A DNA stretch of 64,000 nucleotides, taken from contig NZ_JBHTLQ010000004.1 of NCBI RefSeq assembly GCF_042679085.1, positions 1-64,000 on the forward strand, written 5' to 3'. The number at the start of each line of letters is the position of its first letter. Positions within the stretch are counted from its first letter, which is position 1. The stretch is from Phenylobacterium conjunctum (GTDB lineage: Bacteria > Pseudomonadota > Alphaproteobacteria > Caulobacterales > Caulobacteraceae). Of this stretch, positions 55,831 through 64,000 are shown in pieces. The notes under the pieces are model-generated. The model did no database searches. It had not been told where the DNA came from and worked only from the letters and a program-made list of their open reading frames with translations. Position numbers and translations under genes: made by a program.

Positions 55831-55861
55831 ATCCTCCGGGCTGCAGATCAGTCCGGAGGAT
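55831..55861 (+). terminator. Hairpin after the helicase gene (possible terminator)
   Basis: ATCCTCCGG (55831-55839) pairs with CCGGAGGAT (55853-55861) across a 13-base loop, followed by TTGTGCTTTTC. It starts 15 bases after the helicase stop. It overlaps the last codons of the converging peptidase gene, so its right arm is also coding. Confidence 0.5.
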
Positions 55862-57776
55862 TGTGCTTTTCGACAAAGGCGACGGCGGCGTTCAGCAGGG
55901 CGATGCGGGACGGCTCGTCCGACAGCCAGTGATCCTCGCCCTTCAGGGTGACCATCTGCACCGGCTTGCCCGCGCTCTTCAGGGCCCGCTCCATCGTCTT
56001 GCTCTGCTCAATCGGCACGACCGTATCGTCGGCGCCGTGGATCAACAGGATCGGCGCCTGGGCCTTGTCGGCCTGGCGAGCGGGCGAGATGTCCGCCGCC
56101 CCCGGTCCGGACGAGGCCCCCACGAGTTCGGTCCAGAACCGGCGGGCCCGTGAATCTCCCTGCTGGCGGACATTCACCCAGATAATGAACTTGGGCAGGT
56201 CCGTGACCGGGGCGACCGACACCGCGCATCGGTAGATGTCCTTCTGCAGGGTCACGCCGGCCAGGGCGGCGTATCCGCCGTAACTGGCGCCCACGATGCA
56301 GACCCGCTTGGGATCGATCAGGCCCTCGGCGGCCAGGGCGGCGACGCCGTCGGACAGGTCCGTCTGCATCTTGCGGCCCCATTCGCCCTGGGCGGCCCGG
56401 CGGAAGTCTTCCCCATAGCCCAGCGTGCCCCGATAGTTGGGCTGCAGCACGGCATAGCCCCGCGACGCAAAGGCCTGGGCGATCCAGTCGAAGCCGGGCT
56501 GATCGCCGGGCACGATCGGCCCGCCATGCGGCAGGATCACCAGGGGCAGGCCCTTGGCTGGACGCCCGCCCGGAAGGGTCAGGGCGCCTTCCAGGGGCAG
56601 GCCGTCCGCCGCCTTGTAGGCGAACATCCGCGACTCCCCGACGTCGGCGTCATGGACGGCGGGATACTCGAAGCCGATGGGCTTGGCCGACTTGGCGGCG
56701 ATGTCGATGTTCCAGTAGGTGCCGGAATCGCCAGCGCCTTCGGTGTGGACCAGCATGTGGGTCATGCCGCTGTCGGCCGAGGCGATGTAGGACCGCTTGG
56801 TGCGGAACGCGCGGCGGGCCATCTCGACCCGCTTCTGCAGCGCCGGATCGTACATTTCGATCTTGGCCCCGCTGTCGCTGACCATCCCGATGACCAGGTG
56901 CGAGATGGGATCGCGCAGCGCATAGGCCGTGTTGTCACCCTGGGACAGCGCCTCCCCGGCGCCGCCCGAGACCGGGAGCTCCCGCAAGATCCGACCCGAG
57001 GCCCCCTCCTCGCTCAGGAGGACGGTGTCCGCCCTGCGGCCAAGCCCAAGGATCTCGATGGCGTTGACGCCCTCCTTATTGCGGGCGCTGTGCAGCACGG
57101 CTCCGCCCTTTGCGCCGGCGCGCACCTGGAAGACTTCGCCGTGGGTGTCGAAGGCGCTGCGGGCCACCACCTCGCCCTGGGCGTTGACCGCCCAGTCGCT
57201 GTCGCCCGCGCCGGCCTGGCTGATCTGGACCGCCTCGCCGGTGTCGAGGTCGACCCGATAGAGGTTCGGCTGAATTGGCCTGGGATTGAAGGTGGGCATG
57301 ACCTGTTCGTAAGTCACCCCGCCCACATAGGCGTACCAGCGGCCATCCACCTCGGCGGCGCCGTACCAGCCGAACACGGCGCCCAGCATGGTGCGTGACT
57401 TGTCGAAGATGACCAGGGCCTTGCCGGTCTTCAGGTTAAGCACCCCGGCGCCCATCCATTCCTGGCGCGGAAAGCCTAGGGCCGGCGCGTTGATGCTGGC
57501 GCTGCCTAGCATGACCACGTGGTCGTCCCCGGCCCAGAACACCCGGCGCAGGTTCTGGGACCCCAGCGAGACCTGGGTTTCAGCGACCGCGTTGCTGGTG
57601 GCGACGAGCAGGCTCTGGGTCCCGCCATGGCGGACCACCATGGCGATGCGCTCGCCCCGGGGCGAAAGGGCCATGAACTCCACGCCGGGCAGCTTGCCAT
57701 AGGCCTCCAGCGGCGGCGCGGCCTGGGCCAGGGTCGCCGTGGCCAGCCAGGCGGCGAGAAGCAGGAACAGTCTCAA
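55848..57776 (-). CDS. Secreted S9-type serine peptidase (prolyl oligopeptidase family)
   Basis: 642 aa from a TTG at 57776 that has GGGGGG six bases upstream. A signal peptide (LRLFLLLAAWLATATLAQA) is followed by a propeller-like region and a C-terminal alpha/beta hydrolase domain. The nucleophile is Ser498 in VGASYGGYAAL, with Asp in HGADDTVV and His in GEDHWLS; oxyanion-side LPHGGP. It is the intact paralogue of the gene at 35333-37204, and both end in EKHNPP(N/D). It probably degrades short peptides in the periplasm. Confidence 0.92.
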   Translation of the reverse strand: MRLFLLLAAWLATATLAQAAPPLEAYGKLPGVEFMALSPRGERIAMVVRHGGTQSLLVATSNAVAETQVSLGSQNLRRVFWAGDDHVVMLGSASINAPALGFPRQEWMGAGVLNLKTGKALVIFDKSRTMLGAVFGWYGAAEVDGRWYAYVGGVTYEQVMPTFNPRPIQPNLYRVDLDTGEAVQISQAGAGDSDWAVNAQGEVVARSAFDTHGEVFQVRAGAKGGAVLHSARNKEGVNAIEILGLGRRADTVLLSEEGASGRILRELPVSGGAGEALSQGDNTAYALRDPISHLVIGMVSDSGAKIEMYDPALQKRVEMARRAFRTKRSYIASADSGMTHMLVHTEGAGDSGTYWNIDIAAKSAKPIGFEYPAVHDADVGESRMFAYKAADGLPLEGALTLPGGRPAKGLPLVILPHGGPIVPGDQPGFDWIAQAFASRGYAVLQPNYRGTLGYGEDFRRAAQGEWGRKMQTDLSDGVAALAAEGLIDPKRVCIVGASYGGYAALAGVTLQKDIYRCAVSVAPVTDLPKFIIWVNVRQQGDSRARRFWTELVGASSGPGAADISPARQADKAQAPILLIHGADDTVVPIEQSKTMERALKSAGKPVQMVTLKGEDHWLSDEPSRIALLNAAVAFVEKHNPPD

Positions 57777-57862
57777 GAAACACCCCCCATGGCGCGGCGA
57801 CTCCGCGGCGCGCCCCCGAGGGACTATTCCCGAGGCCGAGCGGAAGCTCAACCTTTACGCGT

Positions 57863-59188
57863 TTAGCGCAGCGCCGCGCGTCCTGGGGCGAAACCCTGGA
57901 ACAGGGCGCCGACCTCGGCGTCGAGGGCGGTGGCGTGGTCGATGTCGGACTGGCCGGACTTCAGGGCGCCCAGGGACAGACGGGCGACGCCGCGGCCATA
58001 CCAGGCCTTGGCCATGGCGGGCCGCAGCGCGATGGCGGCGGCGAAATCGGTCTCGGCCTTGGCCGCCTGCCCCAGGCGCAGCCAAAGAAGCCCGCGATTG
58101 AACACCGCCGGCAGGGCCTTGGGATCCAGGCTGATGGCCCGGTCATAGTCGGCGATGGCGCGGGCGGAGTCGCCCTTCACCCGCCAGACCGCGCCGCGGC
58201 CGCCATAGGCCAGGGCGTCCTTGGGATCGCGGGCCAGGGCCTGGTCATAGTCGGCCAGGGCGCCGTCATAGTCGGCCAGGCCGAAGCGCTCCGCCGCCCG
58301 GCGGCGCAGCAGGTAGGCGCTCTCAGGCTGCTGGGCGAGGGCGGCGGTGAAGTCGGCCTCGGCGCCGGCATGGTCCTCGGCGTCGGCGCGCAGTTCGGCC
58401 CGCGCCACCAGGGCGGCCAGGAACTTCGGCGACAGGGCCAGGGTCTGGTCATAGTCGCGGGCGGCGGCGGCCTCGTCGCCCAGGGCGCGCTGGGCCACGC
58501 CGCGCACGAAATAGACGAAGGCGCGAGGCCGAAGCGCCACGGCCTGGTCCAGGGCCGCCAGGGCGCGCTTGGCGTCGCCCTCCAGCAGCCAGGCCCGGCC
58601 CAGCATCTCGTAGATGTCCGGGTCATCCTGGGCGCCGGCGGCCAGGGGCAGCAGGTCCTCCAGCGCGCCCTTGCCGTCGCCGGACCGCAGGCGGACGTCG
58701 CCGCGCAGCTCGTGCAGCCAGCGGCTTTCCGGCTTCTGGGCCAGGGCGTTGGAGAAATCCTCAGCCGCGCCGGCAAGGTCGCCCCGCGCCGCGCGCACCT
58801 GTCCCCGGCCGCCCAGGGCCAGCACATCGGAGGGATCGACGGCCAGGACATGGCCGAAGTCAGCCTCGGCCTTGTCGAACTCGCCCTTCAGCCGCCAGGC
58901 CTCGCCGCGCATGTCGTAGGCGATGGCCAGGTCCGGCGCCGCCTCGATGGCCGGGTTGAGCTCGGCCAGGGCGGCCTCGGCGTCCCCGTTCGACAGGGCC
59001 AGCAGGGCGCGGGTCAGGCCGCCGGCGACCGCCAGGCGGCCCCGCATCAGCGCGGCCTCATAGGCCTCCAAGGTCGGGCTGGCGTAGCCGGGAGCCGTGA
59101 CGTCCGGCGGGTCCAGGCTGGGACGCGCCTGGGCGCCGGCGGCGGCCAGCCAGGCCACCCCTGCGATAAAGACGCCCAGTCTGCGCAA
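57863..59188 (-). CDS. Secreted TPR-repeat protein
   Basis: 441 aa from a TTG at 59188 with GGGGGAT upstream (a more distant start at 59221 is less likely). A signal peptide (RRLGVFIAGVAWLAAAGAQA) is followed by about ten tetratricopeptide repeats, for example AIAYDMRGEAWRLKGEFDKAEADFGHVLAVDPS and ALAYGGRGAVWRVKGDSARAIADYDRAISLDPK. TPRs form a protein-binding superhelix. The partner is unknown. It is adjacent to the S9 peptidase on the same strand. Confidence 0.88.
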   Translation of the reverse strand: MRRLGVFIAGVAWLAAAGAQARPSLDPPDVTAPGYASPTLEAYEAALMRGRLAVAGGLTRALLALSNGDAEAALAELNPAIEAAPDLAIAYDMRGEAWRLKGEFDKAEADFGHVLAVDPSDVLALGGRGQVRAARGDLAGAAEDFSNALAQKPESRWLHELRGDVRLRSGDGKGALEDLLPLAAGAQDDPDIYEMLGRAWLLEGDAKRALAALDQAVALRPRAFVYFVRGVAQRALGDEAAAARDYDQTLALSPKFLAALVARAELRADAEDHAGAEADFTAALAQQPESAYLLRRRAAERFGLADYDGALADYDQALARDPKDALAYGGRGAVWRVKGDSARAIADYDRAISLDPKALPAVFNRGLLWLRLGQAAKAETDFAAAIALRPAMAKAWYGRGVARLSLGALKSGQSDIDHATALDAEVGALFQGFAPGRAALR

Positions 59189-59277
59189 CTCATCCCCCTG
59201 CAACAGCCTGCACGTGAGCATGCAAGGCCGCGCCTGCGCCAGCCGGCTCGCGCCCAGGGGGAACCGGCGCCGGCCGA

Positions 59278-60771
59278 TCAGCTGCGGTAGTCGCCGTTGA
59301 TGGCCACGTACTGCTTGGTCAGGTCGCAGGTCCAGACGGTGGCGGTGCCGCGGCCGACGCCGACGTCGACGCTGACCTCCAGCTCCTGGGCTTTCATGTA
59401 GGCGCTCATCTTGTCCTCGTCATAGGTGGGCGAGATGAGGCCGTCCTGGGCGGCCACCAGGGGCCCAAACTGGATGCGGATCCGGTCGCGGTCGATCTTC
59501 TCGTCCGCCCGGCCCACAGCCATGACGATCCGTCCCCAATTGGCGTCCTCGCCGGCGAAGGCGGTCTTGACCAGGGGGCTTTCGGCGATGGTGCGGGCGA
59601 TCTTGCGGGCCGAGGCCGGGGTCTCGGCGCCGGTGACGTTGATCTTGACGAACTTGGTGGCGCCTTCGCCGTCACGGACCAGCTGCAGGGCCAGGTCCAG
59701 CAGCACGGCTTCCAGCTTGCGCCGGAAGTCGGCCAGGCGCTTGTCGCCGGCCCGGGTGATCTTGGGCGCCGAGGACTGGCCGGTGGCGAACAGCAGCAGG
59801 GTGTCGTTGGTCGAGCGATCCCCGTCCACCGTCACGCAGTTGAAGGTGGTGCGGGTATAGAGGCTGGCCAGGGTCTGCAGGGCGGCGGGCGCGATATTGG
59901 CGTCGGTGGCGACAAAGGCCAGCATGGTCGCCATGTCCGGCGCGATCATGCCGGAGCCCTTGCAGATGCCGGCGATGCGCACCTTCTCCCCGTCGATCTC
60001 GGCTTCCGCGTAGGCGCCTTTCGGGAAGGTGTCGGTGGTCATGATGGCGCGGGCGGCGCCAGCCCAGTTGTCGTCCACCAGCTTGGCTTCCACGTCGGGC
60101 AGGCGCTGGACGATCTTGGCGTCGTCGAGCAGCACGCCGATCACGCCGGTGGAGGCGATCATCACGTCGCGCTGGCGGCAGTCGAAGCGCTTGGCCACGG
60201 CCGAGGCCACCCGGCGCACGGCGTCGGCGCCTGGCTTGCCGGTGAAGGCGTTGGCGCAGCCGGCGTTGACCACCAGGGCCCGCGCATCGGCGCCCTTGGA
60301 CAGCTCCAGGTGCTTGCGGCACCAGTCGACCGGGGCCGAGCCCACGCCATGGCGGGTGAAGACGCCGGCGGCGCTGGTGCCCTTGGCGAAGCGCATGACC
60401 ATCAGGTCCTCGCGCTCGTGCTTGTAGAAGCCGGCCCGGGCGGTAGCGAGCTGGACGCCGGCGATCGGCGGAATGTTCGGGAAGGGCACGACCAGGGGCG
60501 AGACCGGCAGGGCGCCCTTGGCCGGCGCAGGCGTCGCGGGCTTGGCCTCCTCGTCGAACTGACGCGAGGCCTTGTCGGCGCGCTTCAGGGCCGCGCGCTT
60601 CAGGGCGCTGGCCAGAGGATCCAGGGCGCGCTCAAGGGTCTGACCGACCACCTCCACCGGCTTGGCGGCGACTTCCAGCGCCAGCTCGGCCGGCGACTTG
60701 GCGGGGGTCTTGGCGGTCTTCGCGGCGGGCTTGGCCTTGGCCGCGGGGGTCTTGGAGGGCGTCTTGGTCAT
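59278..60771 (-). CDS. argJ: Bifunctional ornithine acetyltransferase/N-acetylglutamate synthase with N-terminal extension
   Basis: Recycles acetyl groups from N-acetylornithine to glutamate in arginine synthesis. 497 aa, about 85 longer than usual. The core starts near SPLVVPFPNIPPIAGVQLATA. The autocleavage site and nucleophile is Thr282 in KGSGMIAPDMATMLAF. The first ~88 residues are a Lys/Ala/Pro/Thr run (TKTPSKTPAAKAKPAAKTAKTPAKS) and a helical stretch. The start is supported by an ATGA overlap with the parvulin gene (60768-60771), so the extension appears real. Confidence 0.94.
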   Translation of the reverse strand: MTKTPSKTPAAKAKPAAKTAKTPAKSPAELALEVAAKPVEVVGQTLERALDPLASALKRAALKRADKASRQFDEEAKPATPAPAKGALPVSPLVVPFPNIPPIAGVQLATARAGFYKHEREDLMVMRFAKGTSAAGVFTRHGVGSAPVDWCRKHLELSKGADARALVVNAGCANAFTGKPGADAVRRVASAVAKRFDCRQRDVMIASTGVIGVLLDDAKIVQRLPDVEAKLVDDNWAGAARAIMTTDTFPKGAYAEAEIDGEKVRIAGICKGSGMIAPDMATMLAFVATDANIAPAALQTLASLYTRTTFNCVTVDGDRSTNDTLLLFATGQSSAPKITRAGDKRLADFRRKLEAVLLDLALQLVRDGEGATKFVKINVTGAETPASARKIARTIAESPLVKTAFAGEDANWGRIVMAVGRADEKIDRDRIRIQFGPLVAAQDGLISPTYDEDKMSAYMKAQELEVSVDVGVGRGTATVWTCDLTKQYVAINGDYRS

Positions 60772-61769
60772 GGCTTCACCGGCTTGGGCGCAGACGCGCC
60801 GGCTTTCGGGTCGGGGGTTTGGTCGGAGCCCTGGTCGGGGGCCTTGCCGGCGAGCCCAGGCGGGGCGCTGGCCGGCTCCTCGGGTTGGCCGGGCACGTCC
60901 TGCGGCGCCTTGATCAGGCTCTGCACCTTGGCGCGGCCGCGCAGCTTCTCCAGCAGGTCGCGGACCTGATCATAGGTCAGGAAGCGGACGATCTGCGGCC
61001 GGGCGGCCTCCAGCGTGATCGGCTGTTCCAGCCGGCGATCCTCGACCTTGACGATGGCGAAGCCCCCGTCGACCTCGAAGGGGCCGACGATCTGGCCGAC
61101 CTTGGCGGCCTTCAGGTTGGCCTCATAGGCTTCAGGCATCACGTCGGTGGTGAAGTAGCCCAGGTCGCCGCCGTTGAACCGCGTAGCCGCGTCGGTGGAG
61201 CGCTCCATGGCCAGGGCCTCGAAGGAGGCGCCGGTCGCCAGCAGCTTCTTGACCGCGTCGGCCTCGGTCAGGGTCGGCAGCACGATCTGGCGGGCGTGCA
61301 GCTCCTCTGACTGCTTCGCGAGCTTGAGCTGTTCTTGATAGAGGCCGCGGATCGCGTTCTCGTTCACGGCGTCGGAGACCGTGCTCTCGACCAGCATGTC
61401 GCCCAGGATGCGCTCGCGGGCGGCGGCGAGGCGGCGCTGGGCCACCGGATCCTTGTCGAGCTTGCGCTTGAGCGCCTCGGTGGCCAGCAGCTTCTGGTCG
61501 ATGACCTCGTCCATCACCCGCCGGAACAGGTCGGAAGACACATCCAGCGGCTCGCCCTCGCCGATCAGGCCTTGAGCGACCGCCTCGCGCTTGACGTCGG
61601 AGGCCCACACCGTACGGCCATCAACCTTGGCCACGGCCTGGTCACCGGGCTCGGGCGGACGTTCCGCGCCATTGCGGCCGCCGCAGGACGCCAGCATCAG
61701 CGAGGCGCTCAGCACCACGGCGATCATGCCGAAAGACCGCGCGATCCGGGTGAAATTTGCCTGAGCCAT
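60768..61769 (-). CDS. Parvulin-type peptidyl-prolyl isomerase lipoprotein
   Basis: 333 aa. The lipobox LMLASC lipidates Cys29. A SurA/PrsA-like helical N-domain (VKREAVAQGLIGEGEPLDVSS...) and a parvulin domain (about residues 155-255: ARQIVLPTLTEADAVKKLLATGASFEALAMERSTD...NGGDLGYFTTDVMPEAYEANLKAAKVGQIVGPFEVDGGFAIVKVEDRR) follow, then a Pro/Ala-rich tail. It helps fold exported proteins in the periplasm. It is coupled to argJ, a pairing seen in Caulobacter relatives. Confidence 0.92.
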   Translation of the reverse strand: MAQANFTRIARSFGMIAVVLSASLMLASCGGRNGAERPPEPGDQAVAKVDGRTVWASDVKREAVAQGLIGEGEPLDVSSDLFRRVMDEVIDQKLLATEALKRKLDKDPVAQRRLAAARERILGDMLVESTVSDAVNENAIRGLYQEQLKLAKQSEELHARQIVLPTLTEADAVKKLLATGASFEALAMERSTDAATRFNGGDLGYFTTDVMPEAYEANLKAAKVGQIVGPFEVDGGFAIVKVEDRRLEQPITLEAARPQIVRFLTYDQVRDLLEKLRGRAKVQSLIKAPQDVPGQPEEPASAPPGLAGKAPDQGSDQTPDPKAGASAPKPVKP

Positions 61770-61982
61770 GAGGCCTCGCCTTCTGAAGGTTCGCCGCCCG
61801 GGGGCGTCCCCGTCCCTAGAGCAGGAAACGGTGAGGGGGAAAGGGTTTTTGCAGCGCCTTGAGCCAAGTCAGTCGGCGTCTCCCTAGCCATTTACGCTGC
61901 GGGACCCTAAGGTCGCCGCCGATCTAATTCCGGCGACGCGCCCCGCAAGGCCAGGCCGGTCCATATTTTTGGGAGGATTTTG

Positions 61983-63155
61983 ATGTCACGCGAAGCCGTT
62001 ATTGTTTCCTATGCCCGTACGGGCCTGGCCAAGTCGCAGCGCGGCGGGTTCAACATGACCCCGACCGTCTCCATGGCCGCCCACGCCGTGAAGCACGCCG
62101 TTGAGCGCGCCGGCGTCGACAAGGCCGCGGTCGAGGACTGCATCCTGGGCAACGTGGCGCACGGCGCGGGCAATCTGGGCCGTCAGGCCGCTCTGTTGGC
62201 CGGCCTGCCGATCACCACCTCGGGCGTGACCGTCAACCGCTTCTGCTCCTCGGGCCTGCAGACCATCGCCACCGCGGCCAACTATGTCCGCAATGACGGC
62301 GCCGACGTGGTCGTGGCCGGAGGCGTGGAATCCCTGTCCTTCCCGGGCGGCGGCGGCTCCATGCAGAACAACGACCCGAAGCTCGCCCAGCAGTATCCGG
62401 CGATCTTCATGCCGATGATCGACACCGCCGACATCGTCGCCGAGCGCTACAAGATCAGCCGCGAATACCAGGACGAGTTCTCGCTGGAATCGCAGCGCCG
62501 GATGGCCGCGGCCCAGCAAGCCAACAAGTTCGCCGACGAGATCGTGCCGATGGCCACCAAGATGAAGGTGGTCAACAAGGAGACGAAGGAAGAGTCGATC
62601 GTCGACTACGTGGTGAACCGCGACGAGTGCAACCGTCCCGACACCACCCTGGAAGGCCTGGCCAAGCTCGCCCCCGTCCGCGGTGAAGGCAAGTTCATCA
62701 CCGCAGGCAACGCCTCCCAGCTGTCCGACGGCGCCGCCGCCGTGGTGGTCATGGAAGCCAAGGCCGCCGAGAAGGCCGGCCTGTCCCCGCTCGGCGCGTT
62801 CCGCGGCTGGGCCGTGGCCGGCTGCGAGCCTGACGAAATGGGCATCGGCCCGGTCTTCGCCGTGCCGCGTCTGCTGGAGCGTCATGGCCTGAAGGTCGAC
62901 GACATCGACCTGTGGGAACTGAACGAGGCCTTCGCCTCGCAGTGCCTCTATTCCCGCGACAAGCTGGGCATCGACCCGGCCAAGTACAACGTCAACGGCG
63001 GCTCCATCGCCATCGGCCACCCCTATGGCATGACCGGTGCCCGCCTGACCGGCCACATCCTGCAGGAAGGCAAGCGCCGCGGCGCCAAGTGGGGCGTGGT
63101 GACCATGTGCATCGGCGGCGGCATGGGCGCGGCCGGCCTGATCGAGATCTTCTGA
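61983..63155 (+). CDS. Thiolase (acetyl-CoA C-acyltransferase)
   Basis: 390 aa from the ATG at 61983 with GGGAGGA upstream. Catalytic residues: Cys88 in NRFCSSGLQT, His in GHPYGMTGARL and Cys in CIGGGMGA. It joins or cleaves acyl-CoA in fatty-acid oxidation or acetoacetyl-CoA formation; which direction cannot be told. The last ten codons are duplicated downstream as a 94-bp tandem repeat. Stand-alone gene, divergent from the parvulin gene. Confidence 0.93.
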   Translation: MSREAVIVSYARTGLAKSQRGGFNMTPTVSMAAHAVKHAVERAGVDKAAVEDCILGNVAHGAGNLGRQAALLAGLPITTSGVTVNRFCSSGLQTIATAANYVRNDGADVVVAGGVESLSFPGGGGSMQNNDPKLAQQYPAIFMPMIDTADIVAERYKISREYQDEFSLESQRRMAAAQQANKFADEIVPMATKMKVVNKETKEESIVDYVVNRDECNRPDTTLEGLAKLAPVRGEGKFITAGNASQLSDGAAAVVVMEAKAAEKAGLSPLGAFRGWAVAGCEPDEMGIGPVFAVPRLLERHGLKVDDIDLWELNEAFASQCLYSRDKLGIDPAKYNVNGGSIAIGHPYGMTGARLTGHILQEGKRRGAKWGVVTMCIGGGMGAAGLIEIF

Positions 63156-63345
63156 TCAGGACGGACAACCGCGCCCATCGGCAAAGACTCGGCTGAAATC
63201 GCTCCCGCGATTTCAGCGGGGCGCGGCCGGCCTGATCGAGATCTTCTGATCAGGACGGACAACCGCGCCCATCGGCAAAGACTCGGCTGAAATCGCTCCC
63301 GCGATTTCAGCGGGGCGCGGCCGGCCTGATCGAGATCTTCTGATC
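63125..63345. repeat. 94-bp tandem duplication over the thiolase 3' end
   Basis: Copy 1 (63125-63218) and copy 2 (63219-63312) are identical by my reading, and a third partial copy of 33 bases runs 63313-63345. Each full unit carries the last ten thiolase codons and the stop, plus a 10-bp stem (GCTGAAATCG, 63192-63201, with CGATTTCAGC, 63208-63217; again at +94). No T-run follows the hairpins. Confidence 0.95.
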
Positions 63346-63373
63346 TCAGCAGGCAGACCTCTGATCTAACGCG

Positions 63374-63403
63374 AACCCTCCGGTCCCCGTGGCCGGGGGT
63401 TTT
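63374..63403 (+). terminator. Rho-independent terminator of the thiolase transcript
   Basis: AACCC-T-CCGG (63374-63383) pairs with CCGGGGGTT (63393-63401), with one bulged T, followed by TTTTGCTTTG. It lies after the tandem repeat and before the converging GH1 gene. Confidence 0.8.
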
Positions 63404-63409
63404 GCTTTG

Positions 63410-64000
63410 TCAGGGTCCCTCCGGATGGGTGCGGGCGACGTCGCCCAGCCAGCGGGCGCTGTCGCGGACCTGGCGGGCCTGGGTCGCGCGGTCGACGCCG
63501 ATCAGGCCGAAGGTCGGCCCGTAACCGTGCATCCACTCGAAATTGTCCAGGGCCGACCAGTGAAGGTAACCCCAGACCTCCGCCCCCTGCCCGCGGGCCT
63601 GGGCCAGGCCCTCCAGCGCCCTGCGGGTGTAGTCGACCCGCAAGGGATCATGGTCGGTGGCGATCCCGTTCTCTGTGACCAGGATGGGCTTGCCCGTGCG
63701 GGACCAGGCGCGGGTGACGGCGTGACCGAGCGCCTGGGGATAGACCTCCCAGCCCGTGAGCGTCAGGGCCTGGCCATCGGGCGGCGGCAGGCGGCCTTCC
63801 GGGCCAAACAGTTCGCGGGTGTAGGTCTGGACGCCGACGAAGTCGTCGGGGCCGGTGATGTCGAGCCAGCGGTCCTGGGTCTCGGCCTGGGCCCGCGCCA
63901 GATGCGCCTCGCCGCCCGGCTCGGCCTGCAGGTCCGGCAAGGCCAGGGTCAGTCCAACCGGCGCACGGACCTGGGCGCGGAGGGCCTGGACGGACAGGCT
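63410..64000 (-). CDS. GH1 beta-glucosidase, C-terminal part
   Basis: The frame stays open to the window edge, so the gene starts beyond 64000. The visible 196 residues include the catalytic nucleophile Glu in ILVTENGIATDHDPLRVDY and the GH1 signature YLHWSALDNFEWMHGYGPTFGLIGVDRATQ. These enzymes cleave terminal beta-glucosides or galactosides. The acid/base Glu (TFNEP motif) must lie in the missing part. It converges on the thiolase gene. Confidence 0.92.
   Translation of the reverse strand, partial: SLSVQALRAQVRAPVGLTLALPDLQAEPGGEAHLARAQAETQDRWLDITGPDDFVGVQTYTRELFGPEGRLPPPDGQALTLTGWEVYPQALGHAVTRAWSRTGKPILVTENGIATDHDPLRVDYTRRALEGLAQARGQGAEVWGYLHWSALDNFEWMHGYGPTFGLIGVDRATQARQVRDSARWLGDVARTHPEGP

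Noticed and set aside
53513..55876. A 787-codon minus-strand frame joining the helicase antisense to the Flp pilin
   Set aside because: Only the last ~55 codons look like a protein. The upstream part lies opposite the helicase and across mutT in the wrong frame.

Overview
This is a high-GC alphaproteobacterial chromosome segment, most likely from the Caulobacteraceae (Phenylobacterium or Caulobacter type). The evidence is the very GC-rich third codon positions, the long 2'-deoxycytidine-triphosphate deaminase next to metZ, a DUF4167 protein just after prmC, an HWE-type sensor kinase, TTAACCAT sequences resembling CtrA half-sites, and a parvulin-argJ pair. The gene content is mostly housekeeping. 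I see no prophage, transposase, integrase, CRISPR array, rRNA or tRNA.

Layout. 1-6.6 kb: an RND efflux operon (adaptor, pump, ArsR-type repressor, all overlapping by ATGA), an XRE-cupin regulator with a strong palindrome over its start, a GNAT acetyltransferase and a converging dcd. 6.6-9.7 kb: metZ behind a structured leader, and a membrane-embedded alpha/beta hydrolase. 9.8-12.5 kb: copper export (copA) divergent from csoR with two CsoR-type operators between them. 12.5-24.7 kb: ptsP (nitrogen PTS), a RodZ-like protein, ispG, small unknown proteins, then prfA-purB-MOSC-prmC and DUF4167. 24.7-27.4 kb: a TonB-dependent receptor divergent from a Zur-like repressor with two zinc-box palindromes, a zinc-uptake module. 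27.4-38.7 kb: arfB, a lipoprotein, clpB, a kinase/response-regulator pair, a sulfatase, an S9-type peptidase that has lost its nucleophile, and an M20 peptidase. 38.8-44.9 kb: DUF1178, a nitrilase-family amidase, grxC, comF, an NDUFAF5-like methyltransferase, and a membrane LuxR/DUF4199 pair. 44.9-52.6 kb: an Ntn acylase, a beta-propeller/amidohydrolase fusion, and a WYL regulator with DUF1993 and VOC proteins. 52.6-64 kb: glycerate kinase, a Flp-pilin gene without a normal start, mutT, a RhlE-like helicase, an intact S9 peptidase, a TPR protein, argJ, a parvulin lipoprotein, a thiolase with a tandemly duplicated 3' end, and a truncated GH1 glucosidase at the edge.

What stands out is mainly non-coding. 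There are two families of paired inverted-repeat elements with two copies each, two elements whose arms have a 9-nt period, a gene-terminal C/G-rich palindrome family, and an exact 94-bp tandem duplication over the thiolase stop codon. The most notable protein-level oddities are the catalytically dead S9 paralogue, the start-less Flp pilin, the sulfatase with a CSTTR active-site motif and the long Lys/Ala/Pro-rich head on ArgJ. I did not find a clearly new multi-gene system. The repeats and the unusual paralogues are the best leads.
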